Assembly (NCBI RefSeq): GCF_041381155.1 | Contig: NC_091146.1 | Location: 32,475,328-32,539,327 of the forward strand | Source of the DNA: Argopecten irradians | Lineage: Eukaryota > Mollusca > Bivalvia > Pectinida > Pectinidae | Direction: 5' to 3' | Length of the DNA: 64,000 nucleotides | In this document: piece after piece, positions 13,134 to 26,345 of the stretch | Numbering within the stretch: position 1 is the stretch's first letter | Layout: every line of letters starts with the position of its first letter | Translations under genes and position numbers: made by a program | The notes under the pieces: model-generated | Databases searched by the model: none | What the model was told of the DNA's origin: nothing | What the model saw: only the letters and a program-made list of their open reading frames with translations

Positions 13134-13532
13134 TAATGGAATTATCTGACTAACTGTATATTCCCCATATTGCTTCCAGAGGTCGGGACCAATAGCAGCC
13201 CAATCAACCCAGCAGTATGTGCCATCACTGGGAACATATTTGAACCATCCATCTCTGAATCCCTGGACACTGATAATATCCTTGATGAAATAGTCGTTGC
13301 ATCATTCAGTGTCATGAAAGCTCGGTCGTGTTCCACTTAAGAAGGTTGAAAACTGAAGATTTCCTGACTGACAATGATGTACCATCTCTGTAGCAATGCA
13401 CATTGAAGATATCCCCTTTCTTTTGTCCATCCTTACATCCTTGAACACTAGTGAGTTTCTTGGTCTGGTGTTTAATACACTATACACATACAACTCGTTG
13501 TCTTCTAACGTAGATAAATCGCATTCTTTCAA
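13134..13532 (-). pseudogene. Frame-broken coding-like relic
   Basis: On the minus strand three protein-like stretches follow one another in shifting frames. One frame opens at 13532. A second, 13479-13315, contains GDIFNVHCYRDG and ends WNTTELS-stop. A third, 13301-13134, is rich in aromatic residues (DGWFKYVPSDGTYCWVDW). Each looks more like real protein than the other frames around it, but TGA stops and frame changes break continuity, and no start or splice sites join them cleanly. It lies downstream of the CDC42SE2 stop on the same strand. The family is not recognised; a decayed gene or transposon fragment is possible. Confidence 0.35.
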
Positions 13533-13991
13533 ACCAGCAAAGAAGCTCCAACATTCTAAAATTCACTGATAATCCTTCTCAATTTGTTCAAAATATTCAT
13601 AATATCTCTCATTTTTCTGAGTGTCATCTCTCTCGTTTCATTCTCTTACTATCAAATATGTACAATATATAGGTCAACACAATATATCTAGTACTTTGTA
13701 CAGTTTAAAAGTCGCTCTCTTTCAGCATACTAACTCAGTATTTCCGTGCCTGCAAAACAAAAATTATATACATATAAATCAAATTTTTTTTCTTTCATAC
13801 ACATTTTGATGAATTTAATTTTTTTCGGTAAAATAAAATTCTTTCTTTTCTTAAATATACGATTGCACTAATTCATTTAAATTTATTTGTGAATACACAT
13901 TTTTGCCATTGCAATTTTAAGAACTTTTGCATTAACGCATTCAGTAATCAAACTTTTTTTTTCTAAATAAAAAACAACTGAATGCACAACA

Positions 13992-14132
13992 CTAAATCAG
14001 AAAGTTTGTATCTTGAAATGGTCCCTTACCATTGTGTTTGTGGGGTAGATCTATCACATTGAGATGTACATTTACCGGAGACACGTGATCGTAACCGCCT
14101 TTAGAGGACATCTGTGACTGTACTTCACTCAT
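13992..14132 (-). CDS. CDC42SE2: CDC42SE2 last coding exon
   Basis: The acceptor TTTTTATACAG precedes 14132. The exon encodes QSQMSSKGGY and then a 30-residue tail ending at TAG 13994-13992. A GTAAGG donor-like site after 14030 could end the exon early and join to an unseen exon; the vertebrate proteins end near this point. Confidence 0.8.
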   Translation of the reverse strand: MSEVQSQMSSKGGYDHVSPVNVHLNVIDLPHKHNGKGPFQDTNFLI

Positions 14133-15451
14133 CTGTATAAAAATACATGATATATATATATAAAAGTTAAACAGGTTCAAGTAATGAACAAAATGAACCT
14201 AGATAATTATGTATACATACATATATATATAACGTTACCCTTTTCAAGTGGATTATAATATATGCGATTCGGGATAACTGTGACGATCAGAGAAATTGTG
14301 CAGTTTACTTGGGTTTTGCTTTATTTTGATTCCTGCCCAGTCAACAGATAGGTTATTTAAGGATCAAATCACATGTGTTGTTACAAGTAAATGTCTAACT
14401 GTGATGGTGGGACTCAGTCTTACCGTGCTGTTTGACGATGATATGCCATTTCCAATATCCCGTGATCCTATGTGTCCGGTATGACGGAAGTCTGTTGGCT
14501 GGCCAATCATACTGGGGTCGATTCTACGTCGTCGCTTCTGCTGGTATACACAAACACAAGTAAAAGATAAATCCTCTATTACCATCCACAACTATTAATG
14601 GACTTGCCATAACCCTGGAAGCATAGAAATCCCATGCTCCTGTACCGATTCCCTACCACTAAATACTGATGAAATTTGATATGTTCTCAAAGTGTACATG
14701 AAATTCTATATCCTTCAACCAAACATTGATATAATGCTGTTGCCGTTTACTGAATATATCATTAATCAGACACAATTAAAATATATTTATTATCATTTTC
14801 AACTATATACGGTTGATCCATTACAATGAAAGTCAATTGGTTGCATAATATCCGGACCCCAATTGTTATTTTTCGGACTGAAGAAGGCCCTATAGTGGCT
14901 GAATATATATTCCATAGAAATGATTTTGATTTTACTTTGAATTTATTTTGGCCTTTTATTTCGGATTATTAATATACTAGCTTTATACCGTTTTTCCTCA
15001 TTCCAATTGTTATAGCTGAAATTATAAAAGGACTATATCTCTGATGATCAAGTTTATATATATTTTGCATTTATCTCCCTTCCATCACAACTCATTTATC
15101 CACATTGCATTACATGTAAATAGGACGATAAATATAGTATTAGGAAGCTCATTCCCTCTCAGCGATAGACTCGGTATGGCTGTCATCATCATTATAATCA
15201 GTGATATTCAGGATTTGAATGCTAACGATTTAAAACAGAAAATATATTTCTCATCGTTATCATATTGGTAAAGATATAGTTTCATATCCTCAATATTTAA
15301 TTGAGTACATGTTAACCAAGACTCGCCCCCATTTCCATGTTTCTGAAGGCCCTAACCTAGGAGACTATATGTAACTTACCGGTTGAGGTTGTTCTGCAAT
15401 ACAACATGTGAAACAAAAGAGAGTGTCGCCCATCTCAGTACTCCTGGCAAT
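13992..15451 (-). CDS. CDC42SE2: CDC42 small effector protein (CDC42SE2/SPEC-like)
   Basis: This small adaptor binds GTP-loaded CDC42 through a CRIB motif and acts at the plasma membrane on actin organisation (family knowledge). Coding exons are 15433-15380, 14537-14424 and 14132-13992, all phase 0, giving 102 residues (vertebrate members are about 80-84). The N-terminus has Cys7, Cys10 and Cys11, the positions palmitoylated in the family, then CCIAEQPQP, nearly the same as in vertebrates. Residues 19-23 are a basic KRRRR run, followed by the CRIB core IDPSMIGQPTDF with His37 and His40. SKGGY near the C-terminus is also a family mark. The AEQPQP-KRRRR context favours CDC42SE2 over CDC42SE1. 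The start is the ATG 18 bases inside the exon that begins at 15451, so 5' UTR exons must lie upstream. The C-terminal tail is longer than in vertebrates and could instead be spliced at 14030. Confidence 0.93.
14424..14537 (-). CDS. CDC42SE2: CDC42SE2 CRIB exon
   Basis: 38 codons carry the KRRRR run and the whole CRIB motif. The acceptor is a tandem CAGCAG: use of the second AG begins the exon at Lys (14537), which matches vertebrate proteins, and use of the first (14540) adds one Gln. The donor is GTAAGACTG (phase 0). Confidence 0.92.
15380..15451 (-). CDS. CDC42SE2: CDC42SE2 exon with start codon
   Basis: The acceptor TGTTTCCAG lies just before 15451, then 18 untranslated bases, ATG at 15433-15431, and codons 1-18 ending CAACCG. 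The donor is GTAAGTTAC (phase 0). This exon encodes the membrane-anchoring cysteines. Confidence 0.92.
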
Positions 15452-17495
15452 CTGGAAACATAAAACATATATTGAGAAATCAATTTAAAGAGGAAATTTG
15501 TACAATCGATGTACGGATCTACGGAGAATGACTAAAAGAAATCAAGTAATATCTTGTGAAACAGGGAAATGTGGTCATATATATATAAAAACGTTGAATT
15601 GGTGTCATATCTGTAATGAATTATTATAGATATGTTTTAATTATCACAATGATTAAATGTTGCAGAATGCAAATCCACAGGTAGAGGTGTTTTCTTTAAC
15701 GAAAAAAAAGAGTATTTAAATCATATCACGATATAACGCAGACTTTATTTATTCATTTTTGTATTTGTTCTTGTTTATTCAATTGTGAGCTAAAGATCTA
15801 TGGTACAAATCCCTCCTCCTCTTTACAGTCACACTCAATCCTTGACACGTATCATTAAGATAGTATTACTTATAACCAGCCCTACACTTCACAATTGTAT
15901 ATTCAATTAAATATATTACAAAGTTTGATGATGGTGGATTAAAAAGGCCGGATAGTTTCTGAAATGAGAAGTGTGTCGCACTAGTGTCTATTGCAATTGG
16001 TGTATACCTTGGATATAATTATACAAATCCTCTTGTAAAAGCTCTGATAGGCTTTTATAGGTCTCACTAATACAGTGACTCGGTACACGCCAGATGCCAT
16101 AAATGAGGTTGTCCAGCTTTATTACATAGTACACTTGTCTATAGATAAAATTGATGTGATGACCAGAATGTATCTGTATAATTGCCTAATGGTGGGTGGT
16201 AGATCTGGTCCATTGGTCAGGGGGAAGGTGACCGCTGTGGTGTATGGCATGTGTACCTGGTTGTAAAGGTCTGTATAACCAACGTGATTGTCTGGGGATG
16301 TACAGAGATAATTGGTGATAGAACGATTGGTAACTATCTGGTAATTATATCGCCTGAGCTAGTGACCGTAAAGGTCTGTACATCAGACTCTGTGCTATCA
16401 AATGCAGTGTTAGGATCTACAGGTTGATCATTATTGCCCCGGGGTGTGGTGAGATATGTAAAAGGATGCCCTGTATCTGGAAATACCCTTTTGTTACATC
16501 TTTTTCTACATTGTGAAAATTAATCCCTGCCAAGTACCCCTGTTGCACTTCTGGTCGAACATCCCCACCCCCGGGGTCGACCTATCTCAAATAAAATGAA
16601 TGAGATCTGACTAAGCTCACAATGAAGATGTTGATCTACGTCAGTGAATTTGTGTGTGTATTGTAATTATCAAATTGTCTCGTCCAGGTAACTAATATAC
16701 ACGCATATATATGCAGTAAATCATAGCGAGTTACATGCAGGTAAATGTGTATATAAAATTGGGTGTGGCTATACATGAGAGGACATACAGGTAATTCTAA
16801 TTCAAAGGAGATTATGTCACAAAATTTGTCTTCTGAAATTGCGATTTAGGTTTGTGAAGATGGTTGAAGGGTTTTTTCCTGAGGGTTTTTTGGAGATGTT
16901 AATTGGCCCCAATTGAAATTACAAATGTATATAATATTTTAGCCGAATTATTAAAATTTCTCTTGAAAAATCTTTCCTAATTCATCATTTTTCATCCCAA
17001 ATTGGAAAGTGAGAAAAAGCCCTGGTTTATTTGGGTTCCAAATAGTTTTTACCAAGAGACGAGGCAAATAAATATATCCAACAGCATACAATCTTCAAAT
17101 GATTTTATAATGTTTTAGCTGTTGAAATGAACAGATCTAGAGAAAACCCCAAATACTTTGTAGGAAATTAAATTTAGCGGTAAGTATATATGACTTTATT
17201 AAAAAGTAAAACTGAACTAAAGCATAACTGAACATTCATGGTTGAATAATTTAAGTAACGTAGACCAAGATTTGTATTAAATCATTCATGTGCATCATAT
17301 ATCGACATATATCGTAAACAAATCTTCCATATATCAAAAACCTGTCTTGTGCATGTTAAACCAACCAGCTTTACTCTAAACATTTGTCAATATCCATGGA
17401 GTTTGAATGAACATTGTGAACTCTTAATCCTGTAACTAGAAGATGAATTTCAATTCAAAGTACCTTTTTATTTTGTTTGATTCTTGCAAACTGTT
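15452..17495. other. Probable 5' intron of CDC42SE2, no exon seen
   Basis: AT-rich, with ATATAT tracts and short chance open frames. No repeat family was recognised. Confidence 0.35.
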
Positions 17496-17761
17496 GAAAC
17501 ACAATTTAACAAAGGATTACAATTTATTGATTACTCGTGCCCTATCCGGTCGTCGAACTCACGATCTACGGCACCAAATCGCCTAGCCAAACAGATATAC
17601 CTGCGCCTTTTACCATCGCGCCACATTTACCTCCTCCTAAAAAAAGACGTTTCAATGACGAACTGATAGTCGGTTCGATATGCTGACATGGTCACTGTGG
17701 AAATTCGGAAATAGCACTAGTAATAATCAATAAATTGTCATCCTTTGTAAAATTGTGTTTC
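17496..17761. mobile_element. TIR element carrying a tRNA-like core
   Basis: The ends are inverted repeats of about 38 bp with a few mismatches: GAAACACAATTTAACAAAGG on the left and CCTTTGTAAAATTGTGTTTC on the right. The inside, read on the minus strand, resembles a tRNA gene or SINE head: GTGGCGCGATGGTAAAAGGC near the A-box position and GTGAGTTCGACGACC near the B-box position. It has no open frame. Confidence 0.6.
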
Positions 17762-17779
17762 TTTGATATGTCCAATTAC

Positions 17780-18113
17780 TTAAAGATGTTCCACCAATTA
17801 CAATAATTGGTATTTAATCGTGTATATATATGTCTAATTAACACAAATATTAATATAAAGTCATTCGTTTTGCCTTTGGTGCATGAGCGATCAGTATTTC
17901 ATTCCATATAGGATATAGTGCCACGGATTTTTTCGGGATGCAATTAATCATTTTTCATATTTTCACTTGAAGTCAAATGAGAAGCTCAAACTTTCTAATG
18001 GTGGTAATGGTGTAAAATAAGTAACTTTTGTGACTGAAGAAAAATACTAAATCATCTATTGCTGTTTTTTGATAGTGAAAAAAGACCATTTGTCGGCGGT
18101 GGAGCATCTTTAA
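17780..18113 (+). mobile_element. TTAA-ended MITE, family 1, copy 2
   Basis: The same length (334 bp) and orientation as the copy at 219-552. The right tip GGCGGTGGAGCATCTTTAA is intact; the left tip reads TTAAAGATGTTCCACC. Confidence 0.75.
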
Positions 18114-18239
18114 AGACAATGTATCTTTGTTGATCCAAAGGTTTTTTTTGAATTTCCTGTTGAAATTGTACTTCGTTGATGATTATACAATGTATGTATA
18201 TATATATATTCGTGGATAAATTGAAATTTGAAAAGTTGT

Positions 18240-18960
18240 ATTATTATCGTACCAGTGTACCACCGACTAATCTATATATAATTTATATATAATCTATAAA
18301 CAAATTTGCATATAATCTATAAATAATCTACATATATAATATATAAATAATCTATATAAAATCTACAAATAATCTATATATAATCTACGAATAATCTATA
18401 TAAAATCTATTAATAATATATTTATCTTCTATATAAATTCTATGAATAATATATGAATAATCTATATGAGATCTATATAAAATCTTCATATATAATTTTT
18501 GAATAATATATAAATAATCTATACATTATGTGTGAATAACATATTAATAATCTATGAATAATATATTGAAAATCTATGAATGATATTTATATATATAATC
18601 TATATAAAATCTGTAAATAATATATAGGAAATTTATAAATCATCTGTGTATGATGTATATATAATCTATAAATAATATGTATAATATATATATATATAAT
18701 CTACAAATAATATGTATATAATCTATATATTATCTTTTAATAATCTAAATAATAAATAAATAATCTATATAAATATTATGTATAAAATCTATAAATGATA
18801 TATAATTAATGTATATAACATCTATAAATAATGTATATAAAATCTATAAATAATCTATATTTAATATACAAACAATCTGTATTTAATCTATAAATAATCT
18901 ATATATAATCTATAAAATTAAATAATTTATATATAATCATTCTACATATATATACCATAT
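18240..18960. repeat. Degenerate AT-rich array of ATAATCTATATA-like words
   Basis: About 700 bp are built almost wholly from variants of AATCTATAAATAATCTATAT, with a loose 12-24 bp spacing and no fixed period. It is non-coding and likely an old, slippage-prone low-complexity tract. Confidence 0.75.
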
Positions 18961-20861
18961 TGCGCATTCCATCAATCAAATTATCAATCTTAACAATATC
19001 AGCCCACTTTATTCCTAAAGACAGAAGGCACCATGTATACAAATCACCTGTCGTCCATGGTGCAATTTTATCTGGCCCTTCTTCATTTCATATTACCACT
19101 ATTTCCCATAATTCCACTAAAGGGACATATCTCAAATTTATTGCATAGTTTCCCCTAGAACCATAGTCGAGAAAATTGGGACTGATAATTCAACAAGATG
19201 GCCGACAGGTAATTATATAACTATATTTTAACTTCAACAAAGTTTGTTATCGCTATTTCTCAGAAAGCACTGAAGTCTTTGCCACAACATCGTGCACATT
19301 GCCCATATTTTATGACGACACAACTGTCTTGCTGCTATGTAGACTTGATGTGAAGCTTCCTTATGTGTATTCAATATTTCAAAAAAAAGAGACAAAATGG
19401 TATTTCCATAACTGGCATAGATTATGCCAAGATCCCTCTGGGATCACCTGCCGATATCAAGTATGATGCATACTTGCCTACATTTTGAAAGTCTGATCAT
19501 GGGGGTAATTTCACATGTTTAAACTTTTAACCTCAAGAAAGTCTATTTAGTAACCCCCTATGAAGAAATCAAAGGTTGAATTTTGCAAATTTTGACCTCT
19601 TTTTTCTAATGGTATAGTAAGATTTTTGACATTTTGAATATTAAAGAATTTGAACTTGTTAAAATGGCCTCAAATAAAGGTTCAAAATCGTGAGTCTCCC
19701 TACAAAATAGGGAGGGTTGGCAAGCATGATGATGTCCACACAAGATGGTAGACTATAATAAAATCTGATCTTATTGACCTCTAAAAACCCCTTTATGATT
19801 CATAGGAAATAACTGTTCAGTATAGTTACGTAAAACTTTCTTTATGCACATGACAACTAGCTGTAGTAAACAGGAAATTTCACATTCAGGACAACAATTT
19901 CTCACACAGAAAAGTTTCTTGTGTTATTGATGTTGCTTTTTATCATTTTACATATACTAAAGTATAGAAGGGCCATGCAGCCTATAGGTGTTCAGAACTG
20001 TTCACAAATAATTTTTAAGTGAATTTGCAAATCAGATTTACTTTTTCGAAATTAAACTTCACTTCTTGTTAGTGTATTTCTGTTAGAGTTGAATAAACAA
20101 AATTAATATACACTTCTATAGCTTTAGCAGATTGATGCAAAAATGACAATTAGATGTAATTTTGATGAGATGTTCCAGAGCTAGCTGTCTGGTACAGAGT
20201 TTAGACTATATAGTGTAATGCACAAACAAAGTTTGTGTACATGTGTGTACAGACTAATAGCTATATATATATAGTTACACTGTAATTGTGTATACGTATT
20301 TATAAACAGATATCTGTCTGCAATTTAATGAAGCTTACCATATGTTCATCATAATTTGTGTCCATTGTCCTTTTAAAATTATAATCCCCTTTATACTTCC
20401 TTTTTTATACAGTATAACAGAACTAGCTTTAGATATAATCATGGGTTTTAAAGCATCTACCACATTTATCTGTCAACATTGATCATGATGGTGTTGATAT
20501 ATATATATATATATACTACTTACCCCCTTACCCACATTCCCCATGTTTTTAATATCAAATATATATCTTTATAAACTCGCTGTATAACCACTGGACCATA
20601 ATACTACAATTATTTCCATAAGTCATTAAGGGAGGAATACGTATACAACATTTATACTTTGTGTAGGGCAAGAAATATCCCGGGTCCGATGGCCTGAAAC
20701 CAGTAAAATATGCTCCCGGGCAAGTGAAAATTGGTGTAAACTTCCCGGTTTTAATGTTAATTACCTTGTTTTGGGTTAAATTAGGCTAATATCACAAATT
20801 TGGGCAAGTGGTTTTCAAAATAAGTTTCTTGCCCTGTTTGTGAAATTTATACTTCATAGTT
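18961..20861. other. Probable intronic DNA, no gene seen
   Basis: No exon with conserved character and splice sites was found. Near 19680-19720 and 20670-20840 there is mixed sequence that may be old repeat material. Short TA microsatellites occur at 20265 and 20498. Confidence 0.35.
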
Positions 20862-23800
20862 TGTGTACATAAACATTTATATTATGTGTAATTTATACTG
20901 TATGTAGAGGGATGTATTATATATAGACATTTATACTTTGTGAATTTAAACATTTATACTATATGTGTTGTGGAATGTATATAAACGTTTATAATTTGTG
21001 AAGTAGGATGTTTGTATATATATATAAATATTTATACTTTGTGTAGTGGAATGTATATAAACGTTTATACTTTGTGAAGTGGAATGTATATAAACGTTTA
21101 TACTTTGTGTAGTGGAATGTATATAAACGTTTATACTTTGTGTAGTGGAATGTATATAAACGTTTATACTTTGTGTAGTGGAATGTATATAAACATTTAT
21201 ACTTTGTGTAGTGGAATGTATATAAACATTTATACTTTGTGTAGTGGAATGTATATAAACATTTATACTTTGTATAGTGGAATGTATATAAACATTTATA
21301 CTTTGTATAGTACAATGTATAATAAACATTTATACTTTGTGTAGTGGAATGTATATCAACATTTATACTTTGTGTAGTGGAATGTAGATAAACATTTATA
21401 CTTTGTATAGTGGAATGTATATAAACATTTATACTTTGTATAGTGGAATGTATATAAACATTTATACTTTGTATAGTACAATGTATAATAAACATTTATA
21501 CTTTGTGTAGTACAATGTATATAAACATTTATACTTTGTGTAGTGGAATGTATATAAACATTTATACTTTGTGTAGTGGAATGTATATAAACATTTATAC
21601 TTTGTGTAGTGGAATGTATATAAACGTTTATACTTTGTGTAGTACAATGTATAATAAACATTTATACTTTGTGTAGTGGAATGTATATAAAGGTTTATAC
21701 TATATGTGTTGTGGAATGTATATAAACATTTATACTTTGTGTAGTGGAATGTATATAAACATTTATACTTTGTGTAGTGAAATGTATATAAACATTTATA
21801 CTTTATGTAGTGAAATGTATATAAATATTTATACTTTGTGTAGTGGAATGTATATAAACATTTATACTTTGTGTAGTACAATGTATATAAACATTTATAC
21901 TTTGTGTAGTTGGATGTATATAAACATTTATACTTTGTGTAGTGGAATGTATATAAACATTTATACTTTGTGTAGTACAATGTATATAAACATTTATACT
22001 TTGTGTAGTGGAATGTATATAAACATTTATACTTTGTGTAGTACAATGTATATAAACATTTATACTTTGTGTAGTACAATGTATATAAACATTTATACTT
22101 TGTGTAGTACAATGTATATAAACATTTATACTTTGTGTAGTACAATGTATATAAATATTTATACTTTGTGTAGTGGAATGTATATAAACATTTATACTTT
22201 ATGTAGTAGAATGTATATAAACATTTATACTTTGTGAAGTACAATGCATATAAACATTTATACTTTGTGTAGTGGAATGTATATAAACATTTATACTTTG
22301 TGTAGTGGAATGTATATAAACATTTATACTTTGTGTAGTACAATGTATATAAACATTTATACTTTGTGTAGTACAATGTATATAAACATTTATACTTTGT
22401 GTAGTGGAATGTATATAAACGTTTATACTTTGTGTAGTGGAATGTATATAAACGTTTATACTTTGTGTAGTGGAATGTATATAAACGTTTATACTTTGTG
22501 TTGTGGAATATATATAAACATTTATACTTTGTGTAGTGGAATTGAATATAAACATTTATACTTTGTGTAGTGGAATATATATAAACATTTATACTCTGTG
22601 TAGTGGAATGTATATAAAACGTTTATACTTTGTGTAGTGGAATGTATATAAACGTTTATACGTTGTGTAGTGGAATGTATATAAACATTTATACTTTGTG
22701 TAGTGGAATGTATATAAACATTTATACTTTGTGTAGTGGAATGTATCTAAACATTTATACTTTGTGTAGTGGAATGTATATAAACATTTATACTTTGTAT
22801 AGTGGAATGTATATAAACATTTATACTTTTATGTAGTGGAATGTATATAAAAATTTATACTTTGTGTAGTGGAATGTATCTAAACATTTATACTTTGTGT
22901 AGTGGAATGTATATAAACATTTATACTTTGTATAGTGGAATGTATCTAAACGTTTATACTTTGTGTAGTGGAATGTATATAAATGTTTATACTTTGTGTA
23001 GTGGAATGTATATAAACATTTATACTTTATGTAGTGGAATGTATATAAAAATTTATACTTTGTGTAGTGGAATGTTTATAAACATTTATACTTTGTGTAG
23101 TACAATGTATAATAAACATTTATACTTTATGTGTAGTGGAATGTATATAAACATTTATACTTTAATTTGTGTAGTACAATGTATAATAAACATTTATACT
23201 TTATGTAGTGGAATGTATATAAACATTTATACTTTGTGTAGTGGAATATATATAAACATTTATACTTTGTGTAGTGGAATGTATATAAACATTTATACTT
23301 TGTGTAGTGGAATGTATTTAAACATATATACGTTATGTAGTGGAATGTATATAAACATTTATACTTTGTGTAGTGGAATGTATATAAACATTTATACTTT
23401 GTGTAGTGGAATATATATAAACATTTATACTTTGTGTAGTGGAATGTATATAAACATTTATACTTTGTGTAGTTGAATGTATATAAACATTTATATGTTA
23501 TGTAGTGGAATGTATATAAATATTTATACTTTGTGTAGTGGAATGTATATAAACATTTATACTTTGTGTAGTGGAATGTATATAAACATTTATACTTTGT
23601 GTAGTGGAATATATATAAACATTTATACTTTGTGTAGTGGAATGTATATAAACATTTATACTTTGTGTAGTGGAATGTATATAAACACTTTTTGTTTGTA
23701 GTGGAATGTATATAAACATTTTTTGTGTGTAGTGGAATGTATCTAAACATCCATACTATATGTGTTGTGGAATATACATAATTGTTTATACTCTAATTTG

Positions 23801-25821
23801 TGTAGAGGAATATATATAAACATTTATACTTTGTGTAGTGGAATGTATATAAACGTTTATACTAAATATGAAGTGGAATGTATATAAACATTCATACTTT
23901 GTGTAGTGGAATGTATATAAACATTTTTACTTTGTGTAGTGGAATGTATATAAACATTTATACTTTGTGTAGTGGAATGTATATAAACATTTATACTTTG
24001 TGTAGTGGAATGTATATAAACATTTATACTTTGTGTAGTGGAATGTATATAAACATTTATACTTTGTGTAGTGGAATGTATATAAACGTTTATACTTTGT
24101 GTAGTGGAATGTATATAAACATTTATACTTTGTGTAGTGGAATGTATATAAACATTTATACTTTGTGTAGTGGAATGTATATAAACGTTTATACTTTGTG
24201 TAGTGGAATGTATATAAACATTTATACTTTGTGTAGTGGAATGTATATAAACATTTATACTTTGTGTAGTACAATGTATATAAACATTTATACTTTGTGT
24301 AGTGGAATGTATATAAACGTTTATACTTTGTGTAGTGGAATGTATATAAACATTTATACTTTATGTAGTGGAATGTATATAAACGTTTATACTTTGTGTA
24401 GTGGAATGTATATAAACATTTATACTTTATGTAGTGGAATGTATATAAACATTTATACTTTATGTAGTACAATGTATAATAAACATTTATAATTTGTGTA
24501 GTGGAATGTATATAAACATTTATACTTTGTGTAGTGGAATGTATATAAACATTTATACTTTGTGTAGTGGAATGTATATAAACGTTTATACTTTGTGTAG
24601 TGGAATGTATATAAACATTTATACTTTATGTAGTGGAATGTATATAAACGTTTATACTTTGTGTAGTGGAATGTATATAAACATTTATACTTTGTGTAGT
24701 GGAATGTATATAAATAGTTTATACTTTGTGTAGTGGAATGTATATAAACATTTATACTTTATGTAGTGGAATGTATATAAACATTTATACTTTGTGTAGT
24801 GGAGTGTATATAAACATTTATACTTTGTGTAGTGAAATGTATATAAACGTTTATACTTTGTGTAGTGGAATGTATATAAACGTTTATACTTTATGTAGTG
24901 GAATGTATATAAACATTTATACTTTATGTAGTACAATGTATAATAAACATTTATACTTTGGGTAGTGGAATGTATATAAACGTTTATACTTTGTGTAGTG
25001 GAATGTATATAAACATTTATACTTTGTGTAGTGGAATGTATATAAACATTTATACTTTGTGTAGTGGAATGTATATAAACATTAATACTTTGTGTAGTGG
25101 AATATGTATATAAACATTTATACTTTGTGTAGTGGAATATGTATATAAACGTTTATACTTTGTGTAGTGGAATGTATATAAACATTTATACTTTGTGTAG
25201 TGGAATGTATATAAACATTTATACTTTGTGAAGTGGAATGTATCTAAACATTTATACGTTGTGTAGTGGAATGTATATAAACATTTATACTTTGTGTAGT
25301 GGAATGTATATAAACGTTTATACTTTATGTAGTGGAATGTATATAAACATTTATACTTTGTGTAGTGAAATGTATATAAACATTTATACTTTGTGTAGTG
25401 GAATATATATAAACATTTATACTTTATGTAGTGGAATGTATATAAACATTTATACGTTGTGTAGTGAAATGTATATAAACATTTATACGTTGTGTAGTGA
25501 AATGTATATAAACATTTATACTTTGTGTAGTGGAATGTATATAAACATTTATACTTTATGTAGTGGAATGTATATAAACATTTATACTTTGTGTAGTGGA
25601 ATGTATATAAACATTTATACTTTGTGTAGTGAAATGTATATAAAAATTTATACTTTGTGTAGTGAAATGTATATAAACATTTATACTTTGTGTAGTGGAA
25701 TGTATATAAACATTTATACTTTATGTAGTGGAATGTATATAAACATTTATACGTTGTGTAGTGGAATGTATATAAACATTTATACTTTGTGAAGTGGAAT
25801 GTATAATAAACATTTATACTT
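20862..25821 (+). repeat. 33-bp satellite array, about 148 copies
   Basis: The 33-bp unit contains tagtggaatgtatataaac followed by atttatactttgtg. Frequent variants are AAACG/AAACA, GTGGAATG/GTACAATG and a two-base insertion form TGTATAATAAACA. It is clean from about 20935, with degenerate copies before that and a ragged patch at 23690-23870. Because 33 is a multiple of 3, frames stay open on both strands (an 11-residue periodic MYINIYTLCSG on plus, a TKYKCLYTFHY type on minus). These are artefacts of the period, not genes. Confidence 0.95.
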
Positions 25822-25841
25822 ATAACCCAGGCCAAAACTAA

Positions 25842-26345
25842 ACAAGAGCTGTTGGAGAACAGCAAAGCTCGCCTATTCAGAAGAAGTTGATGTTCAAGTA
25901 TTTACTATTTAAAGATGGAAATATGACAAATTATTTAAACATGGAAATATGACAAATTAACAGACTCAAAACCCCCCTAAAGGGCCCCAAACTGGTTGTA
26001 TGGTCACGTTCAGCATCCATACACATTAGGAAAATAAAATCATAAACTTTTATGATGACTTATGCTTAAACAATTGACAAAACAGAAACTTACTCAAAAA
26101 CTTTAACATGGAAATATGACAAATTAACAGACTCAAAAACCCTCTAAAGGCCCCCAAATTGGTTGTATTATCACGTTCAGCATCCATACACAATAGGAAA
26201 ATAAAATCATAAACATTTATGATGACTTATGCTTAAACAATTGACAAAACAGAAACTTACTCAAAAACTTTAACGTGAAATGGGATGCCAACGCCGACGC
26301 CGACGCCGGGGTGACAACATTAGCTCCCCCTATTCTTCGAATAGG
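25842..26345 (+). mobile_element. Dispersed element 'AGCTCGCC', copy A
   Basis: Begins ACAAGAGCTGTTGGAGAACA then GCAAAGCTCGCCTATTC, and ends CCCCTATTCTTCGAATAGGC. Copies lie at 51142-51469 (inverted) and 54416-54790. A GACGCCGACGCCGGGGTGAC motif precedes the right end. Copy A contains an internal tandem duplication of about 165 bp (25930-26270), absent from the other two. No coding capacity; class unknown. Confidence 0.7.

Noticed and set aside
20946..25865. Long open frames (up to about 300 codons) on both strands in the 33-bp array
   Set aside because: They are periodic translations of the satellite unit; the period is a multiple of 3, several frames are open at once, and no splice or promoter context supports coding.
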